From contig NC_081410.1 in the NCBI RefSeq assembly GCF_030272615.1, positions 572,395,241-572,459,240 on the forward strand: a stretch of 64,000 nt of DNA, given 5' to 3'. A model generated the notes under the pieces. That model was not told where the DNA came from, searched no databases, and worked only from the letters and a program-made list of their open reading frames with translations. This document shows positions 47,289 to 58,325 of this stretch, piece by piece; within the stretch, counting starts at the first letter, position 1, and every line of letters starts with the position of its first letter. Source of the stretch: Cryptomeria japonica (taxonomy: Eukaryota; Streptophyta; Pinopsida; Cupressales; Cupressaceae). A program made the translations under genes and the position numbers.

Positions 47289-48650
47289 ATGCCTCCAACT
47301 ACGCGACAAGCTCGCAAACATGGTAGAGGCCCTAGGCGTGAACGCATGGCACGCAAAGAGGTCAATAGGGAGGAATCGGTTCTGGAACTGAACCCAGAAG
47401 CCCCTCCCGAATGATTAGTTGACCTGAACCAAGACATCTTGGTAGCTCTTCAGAACCTGATTGGCATAGTTTAGGATAGGCTTCCGGCAGTAGATCATAA
47501 TGTTGAGAACCAGGACTCAGGAAGCCGTAGAATAGTGGAATAGGAACGGAGTAGGAGTCCACCTCCTAATCCCGTAGAGAGTCAAGCTGGACATGAGCCC
47601 GAGTCCATTCACCTGCCAGCACCCCCTCCAGTCATAGCACCAGTGTATTATGAGAGGGCATGTCAGGATCTAGGGGATCTAATCAGAGAGGTTATGCGTC
47701 TTCAGCCACCATCTTTTGGGGGATCTACCAACGAGGTAGAAGCAGAGGCATGGCTTTTGAGCCTAGATAGGTGCTTTGCATTGCGCTCTTATGAGAGCAA
47801 TCTAAAAGCACATGCAGTGGTCCACCTATTGTGAGGAATAGCCTCCACATGGTGGAGACAGGAAGAATATAAGTGTGGCCTAGAGATAGAAACCCTCACT
47901 TGAGAGATTTTCACAGAAAGATTCAGAGAGAGGTACTTATCAGAGCATTTCAGACAGCGTAGGGTGGATGAGTTTCATGACCTCTAGCAGAAGGGTCTTT
48001 CAGTGACCCAGTACAAGAACAAGTTCTTTGAACTCTTACCGTACGTAGACTACCTGAAAGATGAGAAGCTTCTCGTCAACCAATTTATCAAAGGGTTGAA
48101 TTCTGGCATAGCAAGACCAGTGAGGATGGCTGCTCCAGGGAGCCTTTGGGTTGTCATGGAGAAGGCTTTGATAGCAGAGGAGATTCAGGTCAGACCTCAG
48201 GACTCAAGGGATCGGTCCCAAAACTGTAACTCTACACCACAGACTTACGGGTTTCAGAAACCCCATTGGAAGGGTAACAACAGGCACACATCAGGGTTCT
48301 CCAAACCCCCTCCTCTGCAGCAGTCATAGCAAAACTAGAGGCAAAGGCCTTCGTAGAGTCAGCAGGGCATGAAGCCCAAGCAATGGCAGTCATAGGGTCA
48401 GAGGCGAGATTAGAGATCTCAGGCTCCTTACACACCTCCGGCGAGGACTCAACAGTCCTCTAGGGGTGGGTATAGTGGTTCTAGCAGGATAGGGGGACAA
48501 TCTTTCTCCAGACCACAGGGAGTGCAGTTTCAGACATGTGGTGTTTGCTTCACATGTGGAGCCATAGGACACATGGTGAGAGAGTTTCCTCAGGGTCAGA
48601 TGGCAGGAAATCAGACGATGGCAGGATCAGAGCCAATAGTTGGCAATATG
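47289..48650 (+). pseudogene. Gypsy Gag (stops)
   Basis: Starts MPPTTRQARKHGRGPRR at ATG 47289. The retrotransposon Gag domain lies at about 47640-48180 (RLQPPSFGGSTNEVEAEAWL, YKNKFFELLPYVDYLKDEKL, VNQFIKGLNSGIARPVRM). A glutamine-rich region with several TAG stops follows, then a knuckle CFTCGAIGHMVREF whose last Cys is Phe. The frame is unbroken, but stops occur at 47412, 47832, 48327 and others, mostly TAG or TGA where the family has Gln, Arg or Trp. Confidence 0.9.
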
Positions 48651-49136
48651 GGCAAGTCCCATAGGGTCTTCGCAGTGGTTGACAATCGCCAGGCAGAGCA
48701 TCAGGCCACGGTTATTGAGGTAGCAGGTATGATCAAAGGTAGCAGTGTATCTATATTATTTGATTCAGGAGCTACTGACTCTTTTATATCTCCATTGGTT
48801 GTGGAGCATTGCGGGCTAGTGGCAATTTGACAAGAGGTTAGTTGGGAAGTGGAATTAGCTTCAGGGGCTAGAGTGTCAGTGGAATCAGAGGTTAGGGGTT
48901 GTCAGGTTCAGATTGGTAATACCACCACCTTAGTAGACCTTAGAGTTACACCACTCAGATCATATGGCATCATACTTGGCATGGATTGGCTTTATGCCCA
49001 TAGAGCCAAGATGGATTGTCACCTGAAAAGGATCGAGTGTGAGGATGATCATGGTTCTCCCATAGTAATCACTGGAATTCAGAGACCCATATCTCTTCGT
49101 ATGATCTCTGCCATGCAGCTTAAGTGGAGCATGTGA
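48651..49136 (+). pseudogene. Gypsy aspartic protease
   Basis: Same frame as Gag. The catalytic motif is ILFDSGATDSFISP (about 48750-48800), then a stop at 48828-48830, then ELASGARVSVESEVRGCQVQ and GIILGMDWLYAHRAKMDC, the usual C-terminal part of the chromovirus protease. It ends at a TGA 49134-49136 in the linker to RT. Confidence 0.9.
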
Positions 49137-49262
49137 AAGGGATGCCAGTTATTTGCCATCACCATTAGTGATAGAAGAGAAGAAGAAGAAAAGGAACCAT
49201 CTATTGATGACCATCCTATCCTTAAGGGATTTTCAGATGTATTTCCTTTAGAGTTACCCAGC

Positions 49263-50888
49263 ATGCTGCCTCATAGAGAGATTGATTTTCATATAGACCT
49301 TGTTCCAAGAGGCGAACCAGTTTCAAGAGCACCATATAGGATGACCACAAATGAGCTTAATGAGCTCAAGATGCAGCTTGAGGAACTCCTAAAGAAGGGC
49401 CATATTCATCCTAGTGTATCCCCTTGGGGTGCACCAGTCATCTTCATGAAGAAGAAGGATGGATCTCTCCGATTATGCATGGATTACCGTCAGTTGAACA
49501 AAGTAACCATCAAGAACCGATATCCGTTGCCTAGGATCGACGATTTATTCGACCAACTTCAAGGTGCCAAAGTATTTTCCAAGATTGATCTAAAGTCAGG
49601 GTACCATCAGTTGAGGATAGTGGATAGCGATATCCACAAGACTGCGTTTTGCACTAGATATGGCCACTATGAGTTCACCATTGTCCCATTCGGACTTACG
49701 AATGCCCCAGCTATTTTCATGAGTCTCATGAATGGAGTATTCCGCACATTCCTTGACCATTTTGTGATTGTATTTCTTGACGACATATTGATATATTCAC
49801 GGAATGAGGAGGAGCATGAGGAGCACTTGAGACAAGTTTTGCAGTGTTTGAGGGATAATCAGTTGTATGGCAGTTTGTCGAAGTGCACTTTCTTTAGAAC
49901 AGAGGTCAGGTACCTTGGTCATGTTATATCCAGTGATGGGATCTCAGTAGACCCATCAAAGATCAGAGCCATTATGGATTGGCCAGTGCCAACTAGTGTG
50001 ACAGAGGTTAGGAGCTTCATGTGCTTAGCAGGTTATTATCAACATTTTGTTGAGGGATTCTCTAGAGTCGCTCATCCTATTACTTCTCTTCAGTGAAAAG
50101 GGAAGAAATTTGAGTGGATGGAGAAGTGCGAGAAGGCCTTTCAGGAACTTAAAAAGGCACTTACTACTACACCTATCCTTGTAGTACTAGATCCTTCAAC
50201 TGATTTCATGGTTTGCATAGATGCTTCCCTAGAGGGTTTAGGAGTAGTCCTTATGCAGGGTGGCAAAGCTATAGCTTTTGAGTCTAGGAAACTCAAGACT
50301 CACGAGGTTAACTACCCTACTCATGAACTTGAGCTTGCAGCAGTAGTGCATGCACTTGTGAGGTGGAGACTTTTCCTTTTGGGTCATCATTTTGAGTTGC
50401 ACTCTGACCATCAGAGCCTTCAGTACATATTCACTCAGCCGAATCTTAATGCACATCAGAGGAGATGGACGGAATTCTTGTGCGAGTATGATTTTGACAT
50501 TCACTACATCAAAGGGAAAGAAAAAGTAGTTGCAGATGCTTTGAGTAGGAGATGTCATGAGGTATACACCATATCTATGGGCACAGATTTGAGAGATCAG
50601 ATCATGCAGCAGTTGCTAGAGGATGGATGGTATTTAGAGGTTTGCCAGGCTATACAATCTCGGGAAACTTTAGAAGGGAAATATGTGGATTATTCCTTAA
50701 ATTTTGATGGTTTATTACGCCATAGAGGGCGGATCTATGTACCTTCTTCCAAGGGATTGTGGGAGTTCATTATCATAGAGGCTCATAGAGCTCCTTATGC
50801 AGCACATCCCGGGGTTAAGAAGATGCATGCAGACTTGAGGGAATATACCATTGGCCAAGAATGCGGTAGCTTATTGCTAAGTTGGTAG
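49263..50888 (+). pseudogene. Gypsy reverse transcriptase-RNase H
   Basis: Same frame. RT motifs: [74 protein letters not shown], catalytic [32 protein letters not shown]. One stop (TGA 50094-50096), then the RNase H part: PILVVLDPSTDFMVCIDASL, YPTHELELAAVVHALVRWR, LHSDHQSLQYIF, KVVADALSRR. The integrase zinc region begins (HRAPYAAHPGVKKMHADL) before a frameshift near 50850. Nearly complete. Confidence 0.95.
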
Positions 50889-52046
50889 CCCGATGCCTCG
50901 AGTGTCAGAGAGTCAAGGCGAAGCACCGCCATCCAGGTGGGTTGCTCCAATCTCATGCTATACCAGAGTGGAAGTGGGATACTATATCCATGGATTTCAT
51001 CAGTCTCCCCATGTCATCTCGTCACCATGATGCCATCTTGGTGACAGTTGACAAGTTGACCAAAGTGGCCCACTTTTCACCAGTTTGTACCACCTTCATA
51101 GCACCAGCAGTAGCATAGGTGTTTTTGCAAGACATTATCAGACTTCATGGTGTTCCCCGCAAGATTATTTCCGACAGGGATTCCCTCTTCACTTCTTCCT
51201 TTTGGAAGGCATTACAAGTAGCTATGGGTACCAAGCTCAATTTCAGTACAGCCTACCATTCGGAAATGGATGGCTAGATAGAGAGGGTTAATCAGGTGTT
51301 AGAGGATATGCTTTGCATGTACGTCATGGATCACCAGACTAGATGGGAAGAGTACCTTCCCTTAGTGGAGTTTTCCTATAACAATGGGCATCACACATCT
51401 TTGGGGATGCCACCCTATCAGGCATTATATGGAAGACCTTGTAAGACACCGTTGAGTTGGGACCACATAGAGGATAGAGTTGCTATTGGTCTTGAGATAG
51501 TTCGGGATATGGAGCAGTAGGTGGATTTGATTAGGCATCGTCTTAGAGAGGCACAGGATAGATAAAAGAAATATGAAGATGCGAAAAGGATAGATCGTAG
51601 CTACTTGGTTGGAGACAGAGTCTTCTTGAGAGTGCGACCGCATAAGAGTCCAATCCGTTATGGAAAGGGTCCTAAGCTTGCACCTCGATTTGTAGGACCA
51701 TTTGAGATCCTTGAGAGGATAGGACCAGTTGCCTACAGCATTGCCACCTAGCCTGTCGCACATCCATGATGTGTTTCGTGTTTCAGTTTTGAGGAAGTAT
51801 ATCTATGATGAGTCTCATATTGTAGATTGGGATACCTTGCAGGTGGAGTCGGATGAGCAGCTAGCTTTGGAGCCCATACACATTTTGGCACACTGGATGC
51901 TGGGCCTTCGAGGTCGAGAGTTGGACCAGGTTAGGGTCTAGTGGCATTGCTATGATGAGGTCACAGCCTCATGGGAGGATGCAGCACATATGAGATCACA
52001 GTACCCCCACCTTTTTGATGAACTCCATGAGGAAGTTCATGCCTAG
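50882..52046 (+). pseudogene. Gypsy integrase and chromodomain-like C-terminus
   Basis: After the frameshift: ARCLECQRVKAKHRHPGGLL, core WDTISMDFISLPMSS (first Asp), [16 protein letters not shown] (second Asp), a stop before IERVNQVLEDMLCMYV (Glu), SYNNGHHTSLGMPPYQALYG, then FLRVRPHKSPIRYGKGPKLA. A second frameshift near 51740 returns to the Gag frame for HIHDVFRVSVLRKYI. The end, RGRELDQVRV, stop, WHCYDEVTASWEDAA..., YPHLFDEL, is a chromodomain-like tail of the kind found in plant chromoviruses. Stop TAG 52044-52046 abuts the polypurine tract. Confidence 0.92.
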
Positions 52047-52056
52047 AGGGGGAGGG
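52045..52056 (+). promoter_or_regulatory. Gypsy polypurine tract
   Basis: AGAGGGGGAGGG immediately before the 3' LTR and overlapping the pol stop codon. Confidence 0.9.
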
Positions 52057-55000
52057 TGTGAGGCCCTACCCCGACTCAGCTTGACATTTTCTATTATTTA
52101 CATATTGAAACTATTATGGATGCTTTATTTTATGCTTTATGGATTTAGAACCTATATGATTCCATGATTTGGATCACATTGACGTATATTGATGCTTCAT
52201 TTTATGCATTATGATTATGAAACTTTATATGTTACTAGAATAGAATTACTTTGAAATAGTGAATGTCATTATTGGAATTGCAGGACTTCATTTTGATGAT
52301 AGAAAAAGGTTGCTTATTTTATGAATGGTTCAATTTTGAGAATTATGACAATTGCTTATGTGGAATCGAATTTGAACGACTAGGATATTGAATTATTATT
52401 GTCAAATGTATGAGTGTTTGATGTGCAATGAAATCTACATATTTAATTATGTACAATTGTGATTATTTGGAATTACTAATGTGTTAATTGAGATCCGCAG
52501 GAAAATTATCCATGTGACTATGGAATAAATATGGAGAACCAAACCTAGATCAATGTACATTTGTTAAGCCAGCGGTTGTCTATTTGGAGAGACAACACCC
52601 AGTTTGTAATGTATTTTATTTGTGAAAGTAAATGATGCATGTGTGTTAATTTGATTTTATTTAATTGTGTAAACCTACAAGAGACAAATTCCATTTATGA
52701 TTTTTATATTGTATTTTATTGTCACTTGACACATGTGCTGATTAGTGTCATTGATTTTGACTTGTCTCTTGGAGGGAGTTTTGTTTCTACCAAAGCCATT
52801 CAAACACGAGTGTGGTCCCAAATGGCCTTGGGTAGGGAGTCTTGGGAGTGGTCAACTCAGGTTTGACCCGTAGGTTAACTTCAGTTGGGTTTCTAAGGGG
52901 TCAAATGGACTCCTAGGGTCAATTTTAGGGCTTTTCCAAAGGTCCAAAGGGTATACCTATGGGTTAGGGGTATTTTTAAACATGTGACTACTCCCATGTG
53001 ACTGTTTAGTCACCTCAAAAAGTGGTTTTCCCAAGGTGAGCGAAATTTCAACTTAGAAGGTTCCTTCTAGGATAGACAATCTTCCCTTTTGATGTCAAAC
53101 TCTCTTCCTCATCCTCTCTCACCTTTTCCCTTTCTAGTTTTAGCAACATGTAAGAGGTTGGGAAGAGCAACCAATGGGAACTCTCACCTTACCCAAGGGG
53201 TTGGGAAGTGTGAGAGAAGCCTTCTTAGGCAAGGATGAGGGACTTAGTGAGTAATCACCCACTCTCCATTGTTGGAGATTATGCATTTTTTTGAAAATTA
53301 GTTGTAGGATAGAATTTTGGTGAAGGGTTGGTGGAAAGTTTGTGTGGATTTGGGTAGCTCATCCCCAACTAAGTCTAACATACCTATTGGTAGATTAAGG
53401 TTGGTTTTACTTCTTTTTTTGTTATGTTGTTTATGTTGTTTTGAAAGAAAGAAATGTTTGTATGAGGAGATGTGTATATGTAAAATGTTTTGTAGGAGAT
53501 AAATGTAAATTTTCACTTCCTTGTTCTTTGTTTATGTGTTCTTGTTTAGGGAGTGTCCAAGGCCTCCTACTCTTGGGAGAGTAGGATGTTCTTGGGGTGG
53601 AAGAAGTATGACAGCCTTAGGTGAGAGGCTCTCCTTATGGAGAGTGATCTCAAGGGTGTCCTTTGTGACCCTTGCTGCATAGGATTGTGTATGCATTTGG
53701 GGGTCATAAGGGGGGGAAATATGGCTTTTATGCCTTTGGGGAGCATAAGGTGTGGAGATGAATTTTTTTGTATTTTGCTTTGCCATGAGGTGGCTTGAGT
53801 TGTATTAGGCTTGCAATCTCCCCAATGGTATTTGGTCCACTTCCACCCATGGAAAGATCATCACAAGTTGTGGTGAGAGTGTAGCTTGGGATGGGAAAAT
53901 GCATGTTGAGTGTTTGCCCCTTACTGTTGTGTTGATTGTTTGTTTGTGACCCGTCTAGTGCTTGGTTCTCCAAGCTCAGGGGTGGCTTCTAGTAAGCCTA
54001 GGCTGGGAGGTGAGCTCTCCATGGTCAAGTTATATTTTATTGCAGGTTGCTTGGGATGGAAAAGAAAGGATAAAGGAATTAGTTGCTGTTCTAAGTTGCA
54101 GAAATAGTTTCTCAAAAAAAAAAGTATTTATTTTGTAGCAAGAAAAAAAAAGGAGATAATGTTGTATTTATTTTCAAAAAAAGAGTATGTATTTATTCAT
54201 AGTCCTAAGGAAGGAAATTTCTAGTTGGGGTTTCAAACCCATTTGTATTATTATTTACTTGTATTTTAATTTGCTAAAGAAATGTATTTCTCCTATTTGG
54301 TTAGTTTTGCAAAAAGGGAAGTTGAAATATATGAACTTTTATTTAAATCTTCATTAAAAAAAAAGAAATAAAGTTGTTGCATTTATGTGTATTTTGCAAA
54401 TAAATTAATTCTGTTACTACATGTTCATTTATGTTTATTTATGCTGCTGCAAATAAAATAAATCTGTCATTTATTTTTTCATTTAATGCAGAAAATAAAT
54501 CTTATTGTAGTAGTTTATTTTATCAAAAAAAAGATTAGCATATAGTCCTAGTTTTATGATTATATCAGAAAAGATTACATTAAAGTTGTTGTTTTATATG
54601 CATTTTAAAAAAAAAAAGTTAGTTACAGAATATAAAATACTTTTCTTTTTATGCCTTTTAGAAAACAAAGAGAATATCTATTAATCTACTATTATCATGC
54701 TGTGAATAATCATGTTAATTTCTACATGTGAAAATAAAATAAATTTACCAGAAATGAACTTAAAGTTTGAGCTATGAGTGTTATTGAGTTTTCATATAAA
54801 CCTTTATTTTTATGTAAATATATATCAACACATGTATATATATATATATAAACATACATTTAAACATCTAACCTATTAAATAAAATTTAACAAAATAGAG
54901 ATATACATATTTATAATAAATATACATATGTATATATATATATATAACTATATATATATATATAAAATATTAACATAAATGCTAAACGTTATTCTTTTTT

Positions 55001-55677
55001 TTAAAAGAATATTAATAAATAAATAAAAATGGAGCTATGTCCGTGGCCGTCGGCATCCATAGATTGCGGGGGCACTGTAGCTGTGGGCAGCGCCATCCAC
55101 GGACCGCAGGATCACCGTAGCTGTGGGCGGTGATGTCCACAGTCTGCAGGTCACCGCAGCTATGGGCGGCGACGTCCACAGGCCTGCGGGTCACTGCAGC
55201 TGTGGGCGGCGACGTCCACAGGCCTGCAGGTCACCACAGCTGTGGGTGGCGACATCCACAGTCTACAGGAATGCCGCAGCTATGGGCGACATCGTCCACA
55301 TCCTACAGATGCGCCACGACCATGGGCGGAGCTATCCACAGTCTGCAGTTGCACCGTTCCCCTTCCTCCTCCTCCACGGAAACGCCTGGCTTGGCCCTGC
55401 GCGCCCACCGTGGAAGAAAATAGAACACCACCTCCCATGGCTGCCACTCCCACACCTACATAGACACAAAAAAAAAAAAGAGACATTTCACTCACACACA
55501 AGATAAGAATTATCACACATATGCCCTAACCCTAATTTCAGGTTAGGGCAAACACATATGGATTTTAAAAGAAAAATTATCAAAGGGATTTTTATAATTT
55601 TCTTTTAATAAGGTAAAGTAATAAATAAAAGGGGAAGAGGGCCATCACTTCAACCCTTGTATTATACATAAAAATAT

Positions 55678-55713
<36 letters not shown>

Positions 55714-55745
55714 GGACATTTTTACATTTCCCCCATGCCCTCCTT

Positions 55746-55799
<54 letters not shown>

Positions 55800-56398
55800 A
55801 GATATATGGTATCTACATATATATATATATATATATGTATGTAGAATTATATATATATATATTTGAAACCAAATGTTTAATTGCAAATCATTTATAACCA
55901 CTTTCTAATGTTATAGAAGTGAAGAAGCATTTTAATAAGAAATTTTATACTTAAACTCTTGGGAGGATAAATCTTAGGGGATTAAATGACCCATGTATGT
56001 CAAGTTGGCCCTTTTATTTTGAAATTTATTAGACACCTTTTAATTAATGGTAGTTTTGTTCAATAGTTTTAATTAATCTAAGGGTTAAGGCAAATTAAAT
56101 TAGACCCTAGGCAATTAAAAGAATTTAGGAGGGTTATTATAACTCTTATCAATTAACTAGAGATTTTGTTAAATGTGTTTAATTGTTAATTGGTGAGATA
56201 ATAATAATTCTCTTGGAGAATTTAATATTAGCTCGCTTATAACTTAGATTATTTATTGCCTAATTAATTTAGTTGTTTGATTCACCCAAAACATAGTTAA
56301 GAGCAAACGAGTTGCATTATTTTAATAAGTTAATCATACTAGGTTAAGTATTTAAAAAAAAAAATATTCCATTTGTGCCCAAAAGTTTGGGCATGACA
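52057..56398 (+). repeat. Gypsy 3' LTR (4342 bp)
   Basis: Near-identical to 42781-47130. Main differences are an extra 40-bp unit in the GC-rich array and altered microsatellites: a (GT)n run at about 55764-55796 that the 5' copy lacks, and different (AT)n lengths around 54835-54965 and 55680-55860. Confidence 0.95.
55055..55355 (+). repeat. GC-rich 40-bp minisatellite in gypsy 3' LTR
   Basis: About 7.5 units, one more than at 45821-46082. The additional unit is one of two adjacent near-identical ones (GTCCACAGGCCTGC(G/A)GGTCAC, about 55173-55252). Confidence 0.9.
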
Positions 56399-56403
56399 CA
56401 ACC

Positions 56404-57883
56404 GGTAACATCCATTATAACTCAAACAATCATAAACTGGTCACTCACTAAGCTTTCCTCTTAGCTCAATACTATAGTACCATTACGCTCTCATGCATGA
56501 ATAGGTATACTAACATCAGATGTTCATATCAGTGAGTTCAATATGTTTTATAGATAGTATCAATGAATTCAATATGTTTTATAGATAGGCATAAAACATA
56601 GAACCATCATATGCTCAATAGGTAAAACAAAGCAACACAAGATAAAAGAATTACACATGACACACATATTTTTCATGTGGAAACCCAACTGGGAAAAACC
56701 ACGGTGGGGATGAATACCCACAAGTTGCTTTTGAACTCTTTTGAAGTCTGCTCTGTTAGGAGCCTTCTCTGGTTAAAGACATTACAATAGGTTCTGCTAG
56801 GAACCGATCCTGTTAGGGATCACTCGGTTAAGGGATGGCTATAATACCCGGTTAAGGGTTAAACCCAGTTAGGGTTACCTTGTTAGAGGATTTCAAGAAC
56901 TCAATAGCTAAAGGATCTCTAGAGCTCTATAGCTTCTCAGAACTCATTAACCTTGAGTTACCCTGTTAAGGGATTTGAATCAAGTCGGTTAAGACTACCC
57001 TGTTAAGGGATTTTGCATCAAGCCCAGTTAAGGCTACCCTGTTAAGAGATTTCACAACTGTTGAAGTGGTTAAAGATCAACAGGAATTACAATGATTTGG
57101 TAATAGCACTCAATGCTAATGCAAATCCATTTTGGATCCTCTTCTCCTTCTGCACATTCACTTTGTAGGTATCTCTTCTCTCCATTGGTTTGGCAAGAAT
57201 CACATATCACTTCCCTTGGATACACACTCACAACTTTTTCCAACAACCTTAGAAAGAAACACAACATCGACCTTATAGGAAATAGACAGGTCAGTAGCAA
57301 AAACCCTAAACCCTAAACCTGTTAGGTTAAGCAATTCAAGCGGTTCAATCCTGACCATTGAGTCATACTGCATTGAATGCGACAATATTGAATCGATCTC
57401 AAGATATTCTCCATCATCCATTATCCACCGATTTCATGGCTGTTGATAACCCATCACGTGTTATCACCATTTTATAGACTTCGCACATTCCTGAGGTAGA
57501 TAGGAATAGTCTTCTTCATGCAAGATCCTTCATGCGCACAAAGCTTATGTGGCAACATGATCTGTTCTCCATTATACTGTTAAATCATCACACAAAGATC
57601 ACCGATTGAGTCACACAGACTTGAGATACTCCAATCAGAAATCCTGAAGTGGAAACAACCGGTAGTCACACAATGCTTCCATCTACCAGTTCCCATAACT
57701 ACATACTGGTTCATCTTGAACAAATATGTCGCTTCACTTTGGCATATAAATCGGTTCATACATATGCTGATTCCTCTCTCTTTTCACCTATCACATGTGC
57801 CGATTCACACCATGTCACATATTGACATCAATGACAACATACAATATCATTATGTCTTCATGTTGGTTCACATAATGCCAACA
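56404..57883 (-). repeat. Copia 5' LTR, second fragment
   Basis: Continues from 42780 (GGTAACATCCATTATAACTC after CAACC) and ends CATAATGCCAACA before AAGAA. It contains a 30-bp local duplication (about 56527-56586, TCAATATGTTTTATAGATAG) not seen in the other LTR. Confidence 0.92.
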
Positions 57884-57888
57884 AAGAA

Positions 57889-58020
57889 AAAGTTGAAGAG
57901 GTAAAGCAAGAATTCTCAAAACAATGGAACAGAAAGTCAAATCAGAATATTGATGGGAATACTCATCCACTGGCAAAACAGAGTAACACTCCACCGACAG
58001 GAGAATCTTCATCTAAGTGA
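57889..58020 (+). pseudogene. Family A ORF1, copy A4, last 44 codons
   Basis: Resumes the A4 ORF1 frame after the copia (KVEEVKQEFSKQW...TPPTGESSSK) to TGA 58018-58020, matching the tails in A2 and A3. Confidence 0.88.
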
Positions 58021-58175
58021 AGAAAATTCTTTTGGGGGTTTAGCAACAAAATGAAAAACATGCTATTATTCCCTTGGTTGATAGTAAGAAGTTGAAATCA
58101 CTTCTATACCAGCAGATGAGTTAAGTTGTGACTTAACCGGCAAGCATTAAATGTGGTAGTTGGAAAAAATAGCAT

Positions 58176-58181
58176 TATAAA
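58176..58181 (+). promoter_or_regulatory. Internal TATA-like box before ORF2 (A4)
   Basis: TATAAA, 150 bp before the ORF2 ATG at 58326. Confidence 0.5.
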
Positions 58182-58325
58182 GCAAGTGTTTTGGCTCCTT
58201 TTTCATTCACCAAGCATTCAAATCTTCGAGAGCACAAAAACTCCTGAGCAAAGACATTCTAATCGAAGAAGTGAAGCAATCCATCAAATCATCCATCCTT
58301 AAGGAAGATTGAGGTATTTATAGAT

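Larger units (their letters stand above)
42781..56398 (+). mobile_element. Ty3/gypsy chromovirus with ~4.35-kb LTRs
   Basis: 13.6 kb, LTRs 42781-47130 and 52057-56398, perfect duplication CAACC (42776-42780, 56399-56403). Primer-binding site TGGTATCAGAGC at 47134-47145; polypurine AGAGGGGGAGGG at 52045-52056. One gag-pol frame (47289-52046) with PR, RT, RNase H, IN and a C-terminal chromodomain-like end. The long LTRs plus chromodomain suggest the Tekay/Del branch. It is the youngest layer: only about five differences in the first ~155 LTR bases by hand count. Confidence 0.95.
36621..57883 (-). mobile_element. Ty1/copia retrotransposon (contains gypsy)
   Basis: Flanked by the perfect duplication AAGAA (36616-36620, 57884-57888), and removal of the element restores the ORF1 frame of A4. 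Minus-strand order: 5' LTR (right; 56404-57883 plus 42630-42780), primer-binding site 42616-42627, gag-pol 42559-38471 in the copia order PR-IN-RT-RNase H, iterated polypurine tracts 38470-38228, 3' LTR 36621-38227. The gypsy element interrupts the right LTR. Coding is broken by stops and frameshifts. Confidence 0.95.
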
